Positions 18,925 through 28,977 of a DNA stretch of 64,000 nt are shown here, one piece after another (positions within the stretch are counted from its first letter, which is position 1; every line of letters begins with the position of its first letter). The stretch spans positions 1 through 64,000 of the forward strand of contig NZ_VTXD01000020.1 in assembly GCF_013114625.1 (NCBI RefSeq). Direction: 5' to 3'. The stretch comes from Vibrio sp. 99-70-13A1. GTDB taxonomy: Bacteria; Pseudomonadota; Gammaproteobacteria; Enterobacterales; Vibrionaceae. The position numbers were made by a program, and so were the translations under genes. A model generated the notes under the pieces. The model was not told the origin of the DNA. It saw only the letters and a list, made by a program, of their open reading frames with translations, and made no database searches.

Positions 18925-18980
18925 CTGCAAACCTGCAAACCTGCAAACCTGCAAACCTGCAAACCTGCAAACCTGCAAAA
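18925..18980. repeat. Seven tandem copies of an 8-bp unit (CTGCAAAC)
   Basis: Six perfect CTGCAAAC copies and a final CTGCAAAA stand between the GNAT gene (18993-19478) and the methyltransferase, in the leader of the latter. Short-unit tandem repeats gain and lose copies by slipped-strand mispairing. 8 is not a multiple of 3, so any frame through it would switch. Confidence 0.9.
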
Positions 18981-18992
18981 TAGATTAATAGT

Positions 18993-19478
18993 CTAACCGT
19001 TCGCGGTCCAACGAAAATAAGGTCTTTGACCATCCATACGTTCAACCTCAGCACCCAGCCTTTTATAGAAGTCGTGGGCTTTGCTGTTGTGGGGACTCGC
19101 TGTCCATGAGATGTGCGAAGCAGATGCTAATTTAGCTTGTGACTTTAAAGCCAGCATAAGTTGATGACCATAACCTTTCGATCTTTGTTTTCCTATGACT
19201 AAAAGGTCATCAAGCCAAATTGAAGGCTCACCGCTAAAAGAGGAATATCGATAGTGGAACAAAGCGAAACCTAAAACGTCACTGTCCTGCTCTAACAATA
19301 GAGCATGTGCGAATGGGTAATCTCCAAATAACGTGCGTTCAATTTTTTCTACCGTTGTTAATATCTCACCTGTAAAGCCTTTCATACTTCGGTCAAATTC
19401 AGCTTTTTGCTCAATAAGCCTGAGTAAAGTCTTTGAGTCTTTCTCTGTCGCAGTCCTTACGATCACTTGCCTCTCCAT
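18993..19478 (-). CDS. GNAT acetyltransferase (PaiA/diamine type pattern)
   Basis: 161 residues. VRTATEKDSKTLLRLIEQKA opening, IWLDDLLVIGKQRSKGYGHQ with the acetyl-CoA loop (RSKGYG), and NSKAHDFYKRLGAEV as motif B. LFHYRYSSFSGEPSIWLDDL is the pattern of the diamine/polyamine N-acetyltransferase (SSAT-like) subgroup, so a polyamine-like substrate is possible but not shown. Ends just upstream of the tandem repeat and starts 34 bases after the DUF262 operon stop. Confidence 0.78.
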   Translation of the reverse strand: MERQVIVRTATEKDSKTLLRLIEQKAEFDRSMKGFTGEILTTVEKIERTLFGDYPFAHALLLEQDSDVLGFALFHYRYSSFSGEPSIWLDDLLVIGKQRSKGYGHQLMLALKSQAKLASASHISWTASPHNSKAHDFYKRLGAEVERMDGQRPYFRWTANG

Positions 19479-19511
19479 ACCTGAAACGATGAGTTGGTAA
19501 CTATCGCTTAA

Positions 19512-21014
19512 TTAGTTCCCTATCCCTACAACAAATCCAGCAATGCGCTTTAATTCAAGAAGCAACTCTGTTTCCACAACCTCAATATCTAGCACTTCAT
19601 TGTCTTCATCACGCAGGTAGTACGTGAACTCGCAGTCTTGGTACTCAATATACAAGTCTGCATCTTGCCACCCATGTAACACCACAGCAGGTTGCTTTTG
19701 CTTGCCTATGCCATCACTGTACTCAACCTCGTGAGTAAACGCAGAAGTGTGATTCTGCAGCTCCAAATAAAGCGTGTATGTTCTTAGCCCCGCATAGCGA
19801 CCAGACATCACCTTGCCTTTCAACAGGTATATTTCGCCACCACCTAGGCGAACCTGACGCTCGCTTGAATAACGGATGATTTCTGGGTACTGAAATACGT
19901 ATTTACGCCAATCATGGCAATCTGCACTCTCGATGATCGCTCGCATCCCCAGCTCTTCACTGCCATTCTCAAGCTTATCAAGTAGTCCAAATAGAATTGC
20001 ACAGAGGGATTCATTATTAAACACACGACGCCAATTCTCATAACGAGCACGTGCATTACCTGTAGTGTTGCGACAAAAGCTATGATTTCGGTGCGATGGC
20101 TTGACCAAATACAAGCCCGTCGCCAATAACGCTCGCTGCATCAAGAAATCTGATGTTTCTAAGTAGTCTTCAAAAAGTACGGCTGCATTGCTAGCTAGCT
20201 CTTCAAACCTTACTGCGTCATAGCTTCCATCTTCGAGTTTAGCTCCACGTAATAGAAAACCAATTTGATAATAGAAGTAGCTGTGATTTTCATACTTAGC
20301 TAGACGCTCTCGCCACGCACTATCTTCAACAATTAGCTTCGCTTTTACAATCTCTTCACTACGTTGATTTTCGTTGAAAAATCGCATTTCTGAGCTATCT
20401 AACTTAGCAATGCTTGCCAATACATTGGTCACGTCAACATCATCAAGAATACTCTTAAGTGCGTGTGATGAGCTCACGTAGTTCATGGTAATGTCGTATG
20501 CGACATTGAGGCTTAGTCGCGTAGTAACAGCTAACCAATCTGCTAATTCACCTATCAGTTCATCACTCCATGGGCCCTCCACCAGCTTTAGCTCAAACAC
20601 TTTTTGCACAAACAGATAAAGTGCCGAAAAGCGAGCTTGGTCTTGGAGGCTTCGGTCACGTAGTATTCCGGCAAAAATACTTTTACATTGCTGCCAAACA
20701 CTCGCAGACTGACTGCCTGCCGGATCTAATTGCAACTGATGACAAAGTGACAGCATCATGCCAACCTTATTTAAGGTTTGCTTCTCAAAGCAGTGACGAT
20801 CTTTGTAAGCTTGAGTCGGAATAAATACATTATCGCGACAAGCAAGCAGCCAAGCGTTGTCCAGACTTTCTAAGTTGCCTTGGGATGGCTTAAGCAATAA
20901 TGCGCTATTTAATTGCGCTACATTTTTAAAGGTGCTCAAGAACAGATTATCAACTTCGTATTCTCCAGTGTCGCGAAGCTTCCAAAATACATCCGTCCAC
21001 TCTTTATCCATCAA
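19512..21014 (-). pseudogene. C-terminal part of interrupted DUF262-family protein
   Basis: A 500-codon frame that continues in exactly the same reading frame as the DUF262 gene upstream; only one TAA (21027-21029) separates them. It starts LMDKEWTDVFWKLRDTGEYE, a segment that in long DUF262 proteins follows the catalytic domain (established family pattern, recalled). The rest is helical, with WRRVFNNE and a C-terminal beta-rich domain (LYIEYQDCEFTYYLRDEDNE). The first codon is TTG with no convincing ribosome-binding site, so independent translation is doubtful; readthrough is the alternative. Confidence 0.65.
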
Positions 21015-21026
21015 CTCCCAGAAGCC

Positions 21027-21758
21027 TTAACTCAATTGAAGATCAGAGCGCTCATCCACATAGCTTTGTAACCAAGCTTTGAAGTTTTCAAACTCTGTGA
21101 GAGGACGACCACGAGCATTCATTTTGATGTACAACTCATCAGTCAGAGAAAACTCTTTCATTTCAAGAAAGTGGAAGGTAATCGGCGGGTTAGTTTCTGA
21201 GATCAGCGAATCCCAAAGCTCGTTATCTGCAATGAAATCACAAATGAATATACGGTGAATCTCATCAAGCATGGTAAGCATTGATTGCACAGTTGGGTCA
21301 TTGCGCCAAACAGAGAAGAACCAGTGGGAATCAATGATTGAAGAAGACAAGCTACTTTCACATTCAAGAACGTTGATTTCGCTGCCAAAGGACAATAGCG
21401 AATCGACAAATTCGCGTGAACTTACCCGAGTTTTATAGCTAAAGCGCCTTAACTTACTTTCTGCACTATCCAAGCGTCCACAACCTGCAGCAATGTACCA
21501 ATGAAGTAGAAATAGGGTCGTTAAGCGCTGCTGACCATCGAGCAGGGTCAGCGTATCGTCGTGGACGGAACCATAAATAAAGTCAAGATCTTGACTGCTA
21601 TTAGGCTCAGTGACCACAGAATAAAGACTTTTCACAAAACCCACACGGATCTGCTTCGCTTTGCTGTCCTCACGTCCCTGCGCATAATCGCGCTGGATAA
21701 TTGGAATCTCAACTTGATACTTGTCTAAGAGTTGCCAAAACGTCTGCTTCACGCTCAT
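21027..21758 (-). CDS. DUF262 (ParB/Srx-like nuclease) domain protein, interrupted by stop
   Basis: 243 residues of a protein that should be near 750. The DUF262 domain is clear: QVEIPIIQRDYAQGRE (about residues 14-29, the QRxY motif) and LTLLDGQQRLTTLFLLHW (about 70-87, the DGQQR motif that binds nucleotide/phosphate). ELYIKMNARGRPLTEFENFK is the conserved NxRGxxLT segment. DUF262 is the GmrS half of type IV, modification-dependent restriction enzymes. Its start overlaps the stop of the upstream DUF262/DUF1524 gene by 4 bases (ATGA), so the two are translationally coupled. Premature TAA removes the C-terminal two-thirds. Confidence 0.75.
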   Translation of the reverse strand: MSVKQTFWQLLDKYQVEIPIIQRDYAQGREDSKAKQIRVGFVKSLYSVVTEPNSSQDLDFIYGSVHDDTLTLLDGQQRLTTLFLLHWYIAAGCGRLDSAESKLRRFSYKTRVSSREFVDSLLSFGSEINVLECESSLSSSIIDSHWFFSVWRNDPTVQSMLTMLDEIHRIFICDFIADNELWDSLISETNPPITFHFLEMKEFSLTDELYIKMNARGRPLTEFENFKAWLQSYVDERSDLQLS

Positions 21759-23740
21759 TCTTCGTTACCTTCCACATCGAGATAGTAATTAAGGCAACCT
21801 TTTAATGCATTGCGGTAACCTTGCTTGTCACTCTCTGACCATTTGTACATCTGAGAGACACTGTCACTATAAAACTTTGAGAACACATTCTTTGTGCCGA
21901 TTGGGATAAAAAGGTTCTGCTTGCGCTCATAGTTGATGATACGTTCACGCTTTATCGCAAACACCTCATTACCAATACTACGGTTGACACGGCTTGGTAG
22001 CAGGCAAAGGTTATCAATCCCATGCACTTCATCATCAGGGATCTCCCCAACGACGCTTTCTAGCAGTTCGATATAAACATTTCGAAGTTCACGATGGCTA
22101 GTAAGATCGTTTTGACTCTGCGAATACCAATGTTCGAGTGCCTCAATCAATTGTTGCTTTTGAGCCTCGGGAATATGGTTGGTCGCAAGCAAGGTTTGCT
22201 GATCGCTGTACCACGCTTGATATTGTTTAACCGCATCCAACTCTTTTGATTGCTGAGCATGAATATGCTCGATATCCCAAGACATATCACGATAAGTCTT
22301 GAATGAAAAACGCGTCTTGTTAGTACGGTGAACTGAAATATTGAACAAGATAAAGATCGAGATAACATTCTTTCGCTTAGAGTTATAATGCAATGAATCA
22401 AAATCAAACTGCCCCAATTCTTTATTCTCAAAATAGCCGTACAGTTCTTTTGCGATGATCTTTTTCAATTCACGCTTAAAGTCTGACTTACTCTTGCGAT
22501 CCGCTAGTAGCCACAGGTCTTGGACACTACAAATATCTCGACTAACGATAAAGCCTACTAAATGATACAAATCGTCATTTTTATACCACTCAAGCAGGCG
22601 GTAATAGTCCTGCTTCACCTCATGCCATAGATCGTAAACGGTTTTTTCTTTGTCAATTGCTGCAAGTAATTTGTCATTGTAAAAACGAAATGAAGTGAAC
22701 TCATCCGCTTCACTGTGTTTGTTATGTTTACCAGATTGGATTGCTTGGCTACGCAACTCAAACAATAAGTCGATTCGCGTTGTATGATCACTTGATTGAC
22801 TCGATGGACTTAAGAACGCCCAAAACTCTTCATCTTGTAAACCATGTTCGATCATATCCCACTGTAAACCCAGCTCAGACTGGCGGAACAATGCTATCTC
22901 ACTCTTGCCTTGCTTTACGACGTTGTTCAAAAATAACGCCTTAATAAGCTCGGCATTGGTTAGCGGGATCTTACCGCTATTAATTCGCATGAAGATATCA
23001 ATCGACTGTAAACGATCTACCGACTCGTTTTCTTCACGTGCTGCATACCAAATGAACTTAGTGTGTTTGAGCAGCTTATTGCGCCATACGGTTTTCTCTA
23101 CGCCTGGCTGCGTAAACCATGCCGCGATGGTTTTATAAGCAGTATAAAAGTGGTAGTTATCGACGTTATCAAGATCAGCCGCATGCAGAGATTCGTCAGC
23201 AGTGTTGTCGGATGATTGACTGGCAATAAAGTCATCCCATTGCTCAAATGCCAATGTGCTTGGTAGGTACTCATTAAGAAACACACTGCTGCTCTTACGA
23301 GTTCGATATTCAATGGTGTATTTATCGTTATATTCAAGGTATGACAAGATCATAAAAATTGTAGTCATACGCTGCTGACCATCGATCAATTCCCAGCGTC
23401 CTTTCTCACCTGTATTCAAGGCACTATGATGCTTAACGACAACAGGCTGAAGGCAATAAAACTCACCCTTACTGCTATCAAATTCATTGATGTCGTTTAG
23501 TAATTCCGTCACCTGCTGCGGCAACCATTTGTAGCCACGTTGGTAGTCATCAACGAAAAAATGCAGTGGCAATACATCCTCAACACTTTTAAGGATCAAG
23601 GTGTTATTGCTTGCGACAAGGTTCTGAATTTCCTTCAAGAACGCCTGCATTTCAGAAGAGTCCACATTCTCAAATTCTGGTTGATAGCGTTCAATGAGGT
23701 TTTCTATTTTCACCATTGAGTCGTTAGTCGTGTTTTTCAT
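21755..23740 (-). CDS. DUF262-DUF1524 (GmrSD-like) endonuclease, candidate defence gene
   Basis: 661 residues. N-terminal DUF262: VDDYQRGYKWLPQQV (about residues 62-76) and WELIDGQQRMTTIFMILSYL (about 117-136); IDIFMRINSGKIPLTNAELIK is the conserved N-S/R-G-x-x-LT segment. The C-terminal DUF1524 His-Me finger nuclease is seen as DMSWDIEHIHAQQSKELD (about 484-501) and IDNLCLLPSRVNRSIGNEVF. The GmrSD family cuts DNA with modified (for example glucosyl-hydroxymethyl) cytosine using NTP, protecting against phages. First gene of a two-gene operon; only the second is broken. A strong tdh-type terminator lies upstream. Confidence 0.82.
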   Translation of the reverse strand: MKNTTNDSMVKIENLIERYQPEFENVDSSEMQAFLKEIQNLVASNNTLILKSVEDVLPLHFFVDDYQRGYKWLPQQVTELLNDINEFDSSKGEFYCLQPVVVKHHSALNTGEKGRWELIDGQQRMTTIFMILSYLEYNDKYTIEYRTRKSSSVFLNEYLPSTLAFEQWDDFIASQSSDNTADESLHAADLDNVDNYHFYTAYKTIAAWFTQPGVEKTVWRNKLLKHTKFIWYAAREENESVDRLQSIDIFMRINSGKIPLTNAELIKALFLNNVVKQGKSEIALFRQSELGLQWDMIEHGLQDEEFWAFLSPSSQSSDHTTRIDLLFELRSQAIQSGKHNKHSEADEFTSFRFYNDKLLAAIDKEKTVYDLWHEVKQDYYRLLEWYKNDDLYHLVGFIVSRDICSVQDLWLLADRKSKSDFKRELKKIIAKELYGYFENKELGQFDFDSLHYNSKRKNVISIFILFNISVHRTNKTRFSFKTYRDMSWDIEHIHAQQSKELDAVKQYQAWYSDQQTLLATNHIPEAQKQQLIEALEHWYSQSQNDLTSHRELRNVYIELLESVVGEIPDDEVHGIDNLCLLPSRVNRSIGNEVFAIKRERIINYERKQNLFIPIGTKNVFSKFYSDSVSQMYKWSESDKQGYRNALKGCLNYYLDVEGNEE

Positions 23741-23863
23741 TACATTCTATTTCCTAACGAAATTTATTAGTCGCATTGTGCTTTTAACTGTACTGGTTAA
23801 GAAGCGTTGAAAAGTCAGTGTGAGTTAATCGTGAAGCCTCTAAAAAAATCTTCTATTGAGTAA

Positions 23864-23902
23864 ATAAAAGGACGCCTCGATTTTAGTCGAGGCGTCCTTT
23901 TA
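23864..23902. terminator. Strong terminator belonging to the tdh remnant
   Basis: AAAAGGACGCCTCGA and TCGAGGCGTCCTTTT form a perfect 15-bp stem around a 6-base loop, T-rich on both outer sides. It follows the tdh stop by about 55 bases on the minus strand and insulates the DUF262 operon. Confidence 0.92.
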
Positions 23903-23954
23903 TTTTATCGGAGAAAACTAGAGGGCTTTACGGTGTAAGACAGAGCTATGTCTA

Positions 23955-24120
23955 CTATTCCCAATCTAAAATTACCTTACCAGACATACCAGATCGCATC
24001 ATGTCGAAGCCTTTCTGGAAATCATCCACTTTGTAGTGGTGAGTAATGATTGGCGTTAGATCTAAACCCGATTGGATCAGTGAAGCCATCTTGTACCACG
24101 TTTCGAACATTTCACGAAGC
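23955..24120 (-). pseudogene. tdh: Threonine 3-dehydrogenase, last 54 codons only
   Basis: The minus-strand frame ends [20 protein letters not shown], then [20 protein letters not shown] and [13 protein letters not shown]. This matches the C-terminus of Tdh (L-threonine to 2-amino-3-ketobutyrate, zinc-dependent, 341 aa in E. coli) almost residue for residue, from memory. The match stops abruptly at about 24,118-24,120: in intact Tdh the residues before REMFET are YG, here the sequence turns into unrelated DNA. No kbl or tdh 5' part is in this window. The break coincides with the start of the recombinase-like cluster and is best read as an insertion junction. Confidence 0.85.
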
Positions 24121-24410
24121 ACAACGACAAAACATTACATTTCAACAAGTTATAAAGCATTTATGACTGTTTGGGGCGAAATTAGGGCTTTAAAATAAAA
24201 ACAATAATTATCAGGTTTAAGCAAAATCCTGACTTTCTACGCTGCATTTATGCCGCACTTTTGGTGGCGATGTAGCACATAAAGCTTACCATTTTCTATT
24301 CTACCAACAAATTTTTTCCATCATGGTCACAATTCAATCAACACCACTCATGTCTCATTAATAAGTCTGATAGTATCAATATTACAAATCACTGTTAAGT
24401 AAAGGCATTT
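24121..24410. other. Leader between tdh break and recombinase-like cluster
   Basis: 290 bases, AT-rich, with no open frame. If the cluster belongs to an integrative element, the end of the element and its recombination site should lie at the left edge of this segment, and the promoter of the first gene near 24,340-24,400. An AAAGG lies about 8 bases before the ATG at 24,411. Confidence 0.45.
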
Positions 24411-24970
24411 ATGCTTAAGACAGTCTCAGTTCAAACATTAGAAATCCAAGCTGCGATATACCCAAATGATGAAATCGCTCGTCACTTGAATCGCCTCACT
24501 GAGCATGCAGACGTTTTAGACTTCCTATCGCCCACATCAGCCCAATTAAAGTCGTTAAATACAAAAGGAAACTCTATCCTGTCGAGTACCTTGATGAAGT
24601 TCTCTGGCTTCGCTCTCACTTTCCGGAGGTACTCATCACCTCGTTCACCATTGAATCAGCAAAAACTATTGCTGACGTTGAGCAACATATCTATTCGCGC
24701 CTCATTCTGAAACATCTCTCTTCTATGAATAATAAAGATCTCCACGGACTCGAACAGAAGTGGAAAGAGCAAAGTAATGGTCGCTACCTTCCTAGGTTAA
24801 CCCAAAAGCAGTGGACCCAGCTGCTAAATTGTGAGCGTAGTTTGTTACTTCGGCATCGTAAACAATTAATAAAATCACACGAGACGTTTCCGTAGGAACT
24901 TACTCCACCCAATGGCTTCACATGGGAAAACGCGACGCGACAAATACCTGAAAATGACGCTATCGAGTGA
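24411..24970 (+). pseudogene. Large recombinase-like gene, N-terminal segment with frameshift and stop
   Basis: Starts MLKTVSVQTLEIQAAIYPND in one frame to about 24,560; the protein-like sequence then continues one base over (YPVEYLDEVLWLRSHFPEVL, then AKTIADVEQHIYSRLILKHL and LTQKQWTQLLNCERSLLLRH) to a TAG at 24,893 and on through NGFTWENATRQIPEN to a TGA at 24,968. The segment after it (24,912 onward) returns to the first frame. So one long gene has at least one shift and two stops here. Helical, no known domain recognised in this part. Confidence 0.55.
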
Positions 24971-26036
24971 CAGGGAGGTTCATATGTGGTTTCTGCAACA
25001 ACCTGACGTATTTCCAACCCATTTAATCCAATCCGGTGCCTATCTATGTTTCCTATCTCCCGAGTTATCAAGCACTCAGCTCATTGAACATAGGCGGGTA
25101 AGCCTCAATCACTTGTGGCAATTGTGCCCTACCCCAGCAAACATTTTGTTTGTCGATTCGTACCACAGCATCATTCATCACTGGTTAGACATTCATGTTG
25201 AGCTTACACCCCACCCTAACCAACTACAGCGAAATCAGATATCTAGACTGAAAGAGTGCATTGATGAACTAACTTATAGTGTGCCTATTAACAATCAAAA
25301 TATCAGGACGATCCCATGTAATGCAAAACGGTCTGAATTAAACACTTACCTCACCGACTACCCACTCTACAGCACACTGCTTTTTATCGATTCGATGCCT
25401 GACGAAGAGCAAATACATACTTGGCTTTACCTTCTAGCACGATTGCAACTCTGCATTGAGAATTTTACTTATGAACAGTTATTGAACTTTGATAATGCAA
25501 GACGAGCATTATCTAAAGAGAAACCATTTACATTTAAGGACATTGAAAAGTGCTCTCTAATTGAACTATCTAATTTATGCCTCTCATACGCAGAGTTACG
25601 TCAGTTCAGTCACTACTTTATTACCCCAACTCACTCTATTCGAAAGCGAAAGCCATACCGACCATACCAGAGTGACAATGAATACAAAGACATCATGACG
25701 TCAGTGCGTGGGCAATCAATCACCGTTTGTACCCCAGTGGATACTGATGGCAATGAAAAAAGTGCTTTTTATGAATTAGAAGACCCCACATTCAACGTCT
25801 CACCTTCATTAACCCACGATCAAGCAAAGAGACAATATCAATTTAGTCGAGTGGGCGTAGAAAATGCTATTACACGAAATAACCAAAAACTGCCAATGAG
25901 TATGTTAGTACTGACACCGACTGAAGTGCAATGCTGGCTAAATCATTACTGCCCCGAACTTTTTGGTAATCAACTCAATCGACTTTCTGAGGAAGATCGT
26001 GTTCATTGGTTTCTTTTTTCTTACGTTTGTTTTTAG
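24912..26036 (+). pseudogene. Large recombinase-like gene, central segment
   Basis: 374 open codons; the clearly protein-like part begins about REVHMWFLQQPDVFPTHLIQ. Helical with conserved-looking aromatic positions (WLDIHVELTPHPNQLQRNQI, IHTWLYLLARLQLCIENFTY). The end, ELFGNQLNRLSEEDRVHWFL, runs straight on in the next frame as FLRLFLGSINCSPILFN, so a shift near the T-rich run at 26,013-26,020 joins it to the following segment. Together with its neighbours the product would be about 1000 residues. No domain assigned here. Confidence 0.55.
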
Positions 26037-27409
26037 GGAGCATCAATTGCAGCCCTATATTATTCAATCAAGCTAATAAACTGGGCAGCTCCCCAGAAAA
26101 CTCCTGTATTACCTATGTTCTTGATAAAAAAGGAGACTGCGTATCCTCGCTTCGATTATCTACTCGCCACTTATTCAAAGGTAAGCAAGCTCTGCTAGGA
26201 GCCAAACAGTATTACTCGACTCAAAGTTACATTGAACTCAAACTCCCTTGGCCAATAGGGACACTGTTGAATCTTATTTTACGAGCGTTACCACCTATCA
26301 AACGACACAACGTCCCACTTGAATCAGCGCTAGCGATGTCTACTAGTAGACAAAACCAATGGATCTCAACGTTACTAAAAGGAAGCAAAACACTCTTTCC
26401 TTTTAAAGTGACCCCAAATGCTCTCTTCCATGCCTTTCAACACTTTTGCGCACAATCTTTGCCTTCGGTCTGGGGAGACTACTTGAGTCAAAATGGCAGC
26501 GTGCTTATGCACTACATAAATGTTGAAACATCCGCGTTCTCATCATTGCTGAACCGCCATTGGTTTCATTTTATTACACTCGTTGGCGTCCCCAACGAGC
26601 TTGACTGGTCTTCACAAACAGATAGCGGTTCGACTCTTGGTGACACCTTTCATCAACAATTCGGAAGTGCGATTACTCTCAGAGATACGCTTTTTGGTGA
26701 ATTATTTGAAGAGTTGCTCTCACCAATAATAAGCAGAAATAGGCCGATCTCCGACGCAGAATACTCCCAACGGCTTGGATTGTATTTGCATATCCGCACT
26801 GCGACTGAACTCGCGCTACGCCCCATCAACGCCCCATACCCACTTGGAAAAGACTGCGCGTGGAGTACAGGTCTCATGGTAGTGCAAGATAAACGGGTAC
26901 ACCACAATGAGGAAAGAAGGCTACTTGTGTTATCTGAAGAGTTATCAGTGCTGCTGCAGGACTATCAGTATTTTTCTCAAACTCTCAGCCCCCATTATCG
27001 CCTTTCTCAGGACCCCTGTTTGTCTGTGCTGATTGATGATCTTTGGCAAGCGATGTCTCCCCAAGTCATTAGCCAGTTAAGTAAAAAATACCTCGCGACT
27101 ATTGACCCAGGCAGCCTTCGCCACTTGTGTGCTCATCACATAATTCAAACAGCACTAAAAACCCACAGTGAGTTTCAACAAAGTGAACTCAATCAGAAAA
27201 TGAATCACTACAAACGCGGACAGAACACCTTGGGCGAGTTTTCATTGTGTTCTATAAGCTCTTCGGTAGAGATACAAAGGCGTATGCAAAAAAGAGTCAA
27301 GCATTGCAATGCAACCTCAAGGACCACTGGATTTTGGCAATGCGTAGAAAAATGGGATGCTATTGTCACTGAAAAAATGCGTCAATACCGCAGTGAGGGT
27401 TACACATGA
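26006..27409 (+). pseudogene. Large recombinase-like gene, segment with tyrosine-recombinase-type domain
   Basis: 467 codons. The last ~200 carry a recombinase pattern: box I-like LYLHIRTATELALRPINA (Arg), a beta-hairpin Lys region (MVVQDKRVHHNEERRLLVLS), box II-like DPGSLRHLCAHHIIQTAL (Arg and following His, but the usual first His is Gly) and LNQKMNHYKRGQNTLGEFS, where the nucleophilic Tyr position appears to be Phe. So it looks like a tyrosine-recombinase fold with incomplete catalytic residues, a state known in recombinase-fold accessory proteins of some integrative elements. Its TGA overlaps the next ATG (ATGA), showing operon coupling. Confidence 0.6.
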
Positions 27410-28977
27410 TAGAGAGCCTAAATGAGTGGATTGTCAAAGTTGATGCTGGGCTACCGGCGGCTGAGCCTGTAGAGATCAGAGATGCACTCATTATTGTCAT
27501 TCATCGCGCGCATAAAATGGAATCACGCCTATTTTCCAAGAATATCAAATTGCCCAAAAACCTTTTAAAAAAAGTCGCAAAGCCGCTGGCTATGCAAGCG
27601 GAAACTGCGCACGAACTACATGCCACCGGTCATGTACTCGATACTTTGTATGAATGTCATCAGCAGCAACACCCAGACCTATTAAGAGCAACGGTCTCTA
27701 TGCCTCTTCGAGATGAAAAACCGCTAATCAATGACACTACCCCACCCATCGGGCTTATTGAGGCGTTAAAAGAGAGTCTTCTTAACTTTCACCCAACATC
27801 CAATGCCACTAATTCACGCTTTATCAATATCGAGAGTGCCAGCCTAGGTCAAGCGATATTGACCGTGGCCTATCGATGTGAATTGAGCTCGATACAGGAG
27901 TTAGAATCACTCATTTTACTGCCTCATGATGCATGGCAAACTATCATCGGCACATACCCAGTCGTCAGTGCGTTACTCCCCAACTCAACTCGGCGTATCT
28001 ATGTGGTTGAAGAGGCAATTCTCGCTTTAAGGCGCGTACAATTAACCATGAAACAATTAGGCTCCTCACGTCGAAGAAAGTATCTTAGAGAAAATCTAAC
28101 TGACTGGAAAAGGTTCGCTCAACATCAATGTTCGCCTCACATTGCAACACACATTGAGGTACTATCCATCGAGACGATGGTACAGAATTTGTTCCTATTA
28201 GACCGAAGTGCAGGAATTCACCACCTTTGGTCAAAGCATCACTCAGTAAAGTCACATACTTTTTTGAGAGCTTTTACAGGAAGAGTGACCGAAAACCCTA
28301 AGCCTAGCGTCCCATCGTCTACATTCCTAAATACAGATAAAATCATTTGGGATACCACTCTCACCATTGAAAATACGACTGAAATAAAAAACGCTCATCA
28401 ACGGCTTAGAAGAATATTGAACCAATTTGCACTGCAATCTCCAACTCAAGATAGGAGGAGTGCCGCTGCTAATCACTGTAAGTCTGCATTAACACAATTA
28501 CAGAGTGAAAAGCACCACTGGACATTTGCACTACCCGTTCACTGGATCACGACCCTTTTTCTACATGGATCCCCTTGGAAGCGCGCACTCGCAGTGGGTT
28601 CACTTCTCACTTATCATTCGGCCATTCGTCGTTTTATTGAAATCGCTGGATTTAGCGATGGAGTATTAAACTTACCCATTCATGAGTTTGAAGCCAGATG
28701 CCAATATGCTCTCGATGCACTCAATAACATCGATGATCAATGTACCGTAATTCGATTCCTCATTTTCTGTCGCCATTTCGATGACTTCCATCGTAATCAA
28801 CTCAAAACCATGTACCATCAACAAAGCAGCGCTTCGCTATTGGACCTCAGGTTCAAATTATGGTTTCGAGCGTCAAAAGCAATTATTTCAGTCAGAAAAT
28901 GGCAGAAGCCTAACGGGTATTATTCATCTAGACTCTCTTCGACACTGGGTCAAACACCATTGGGATACGGGCACTAA
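27406..28977 (+). pseudogene. Second large recombinase-like gene, N-terminal segment
   Basis: 523 open codons, of which about the first 465 are native. Helical; the part HWITTLFLHGSPWKRALAVG then LLTYHSAIRRFIEIAGFSDG and LDALNNIDDQCTVIRFLIFC resembles the N-terminal core-binding (SAM-like) helical bundle of tyrosine recombinases, where T-x-x-x-Y-x-x-x-I-R-R-F is typical. The frame is lost around 28,800-28,840 and the sequence continues in the next entry. Composite length about 725 residues. Overlaps the preceding gene by ATGA. Confidence 0.55.

Noticed and set aside
18925..18980. CRISPR-like array
   Set aside because: The units are contiguous 8-mers without spacers, so it is a microsatellite; the same holds for the 7-bp repeat at 41,881.
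13687..19478. Integron array with attC sites
   Set aside because: Gene content is cassette-like, but no integrase of integron type is present and the inverted repeats in spacers (for example around 16,990-17,090 and 15,350-15,410) do not show a convincing pair of core sites.
21027..21029. Selenocysteine or programmed readthrough at the TAA
   Set aside because: TAA is not used for selenocysteine and no readthrough context or SECIS-like hairpin is visible; treated as a nonsense mutation.
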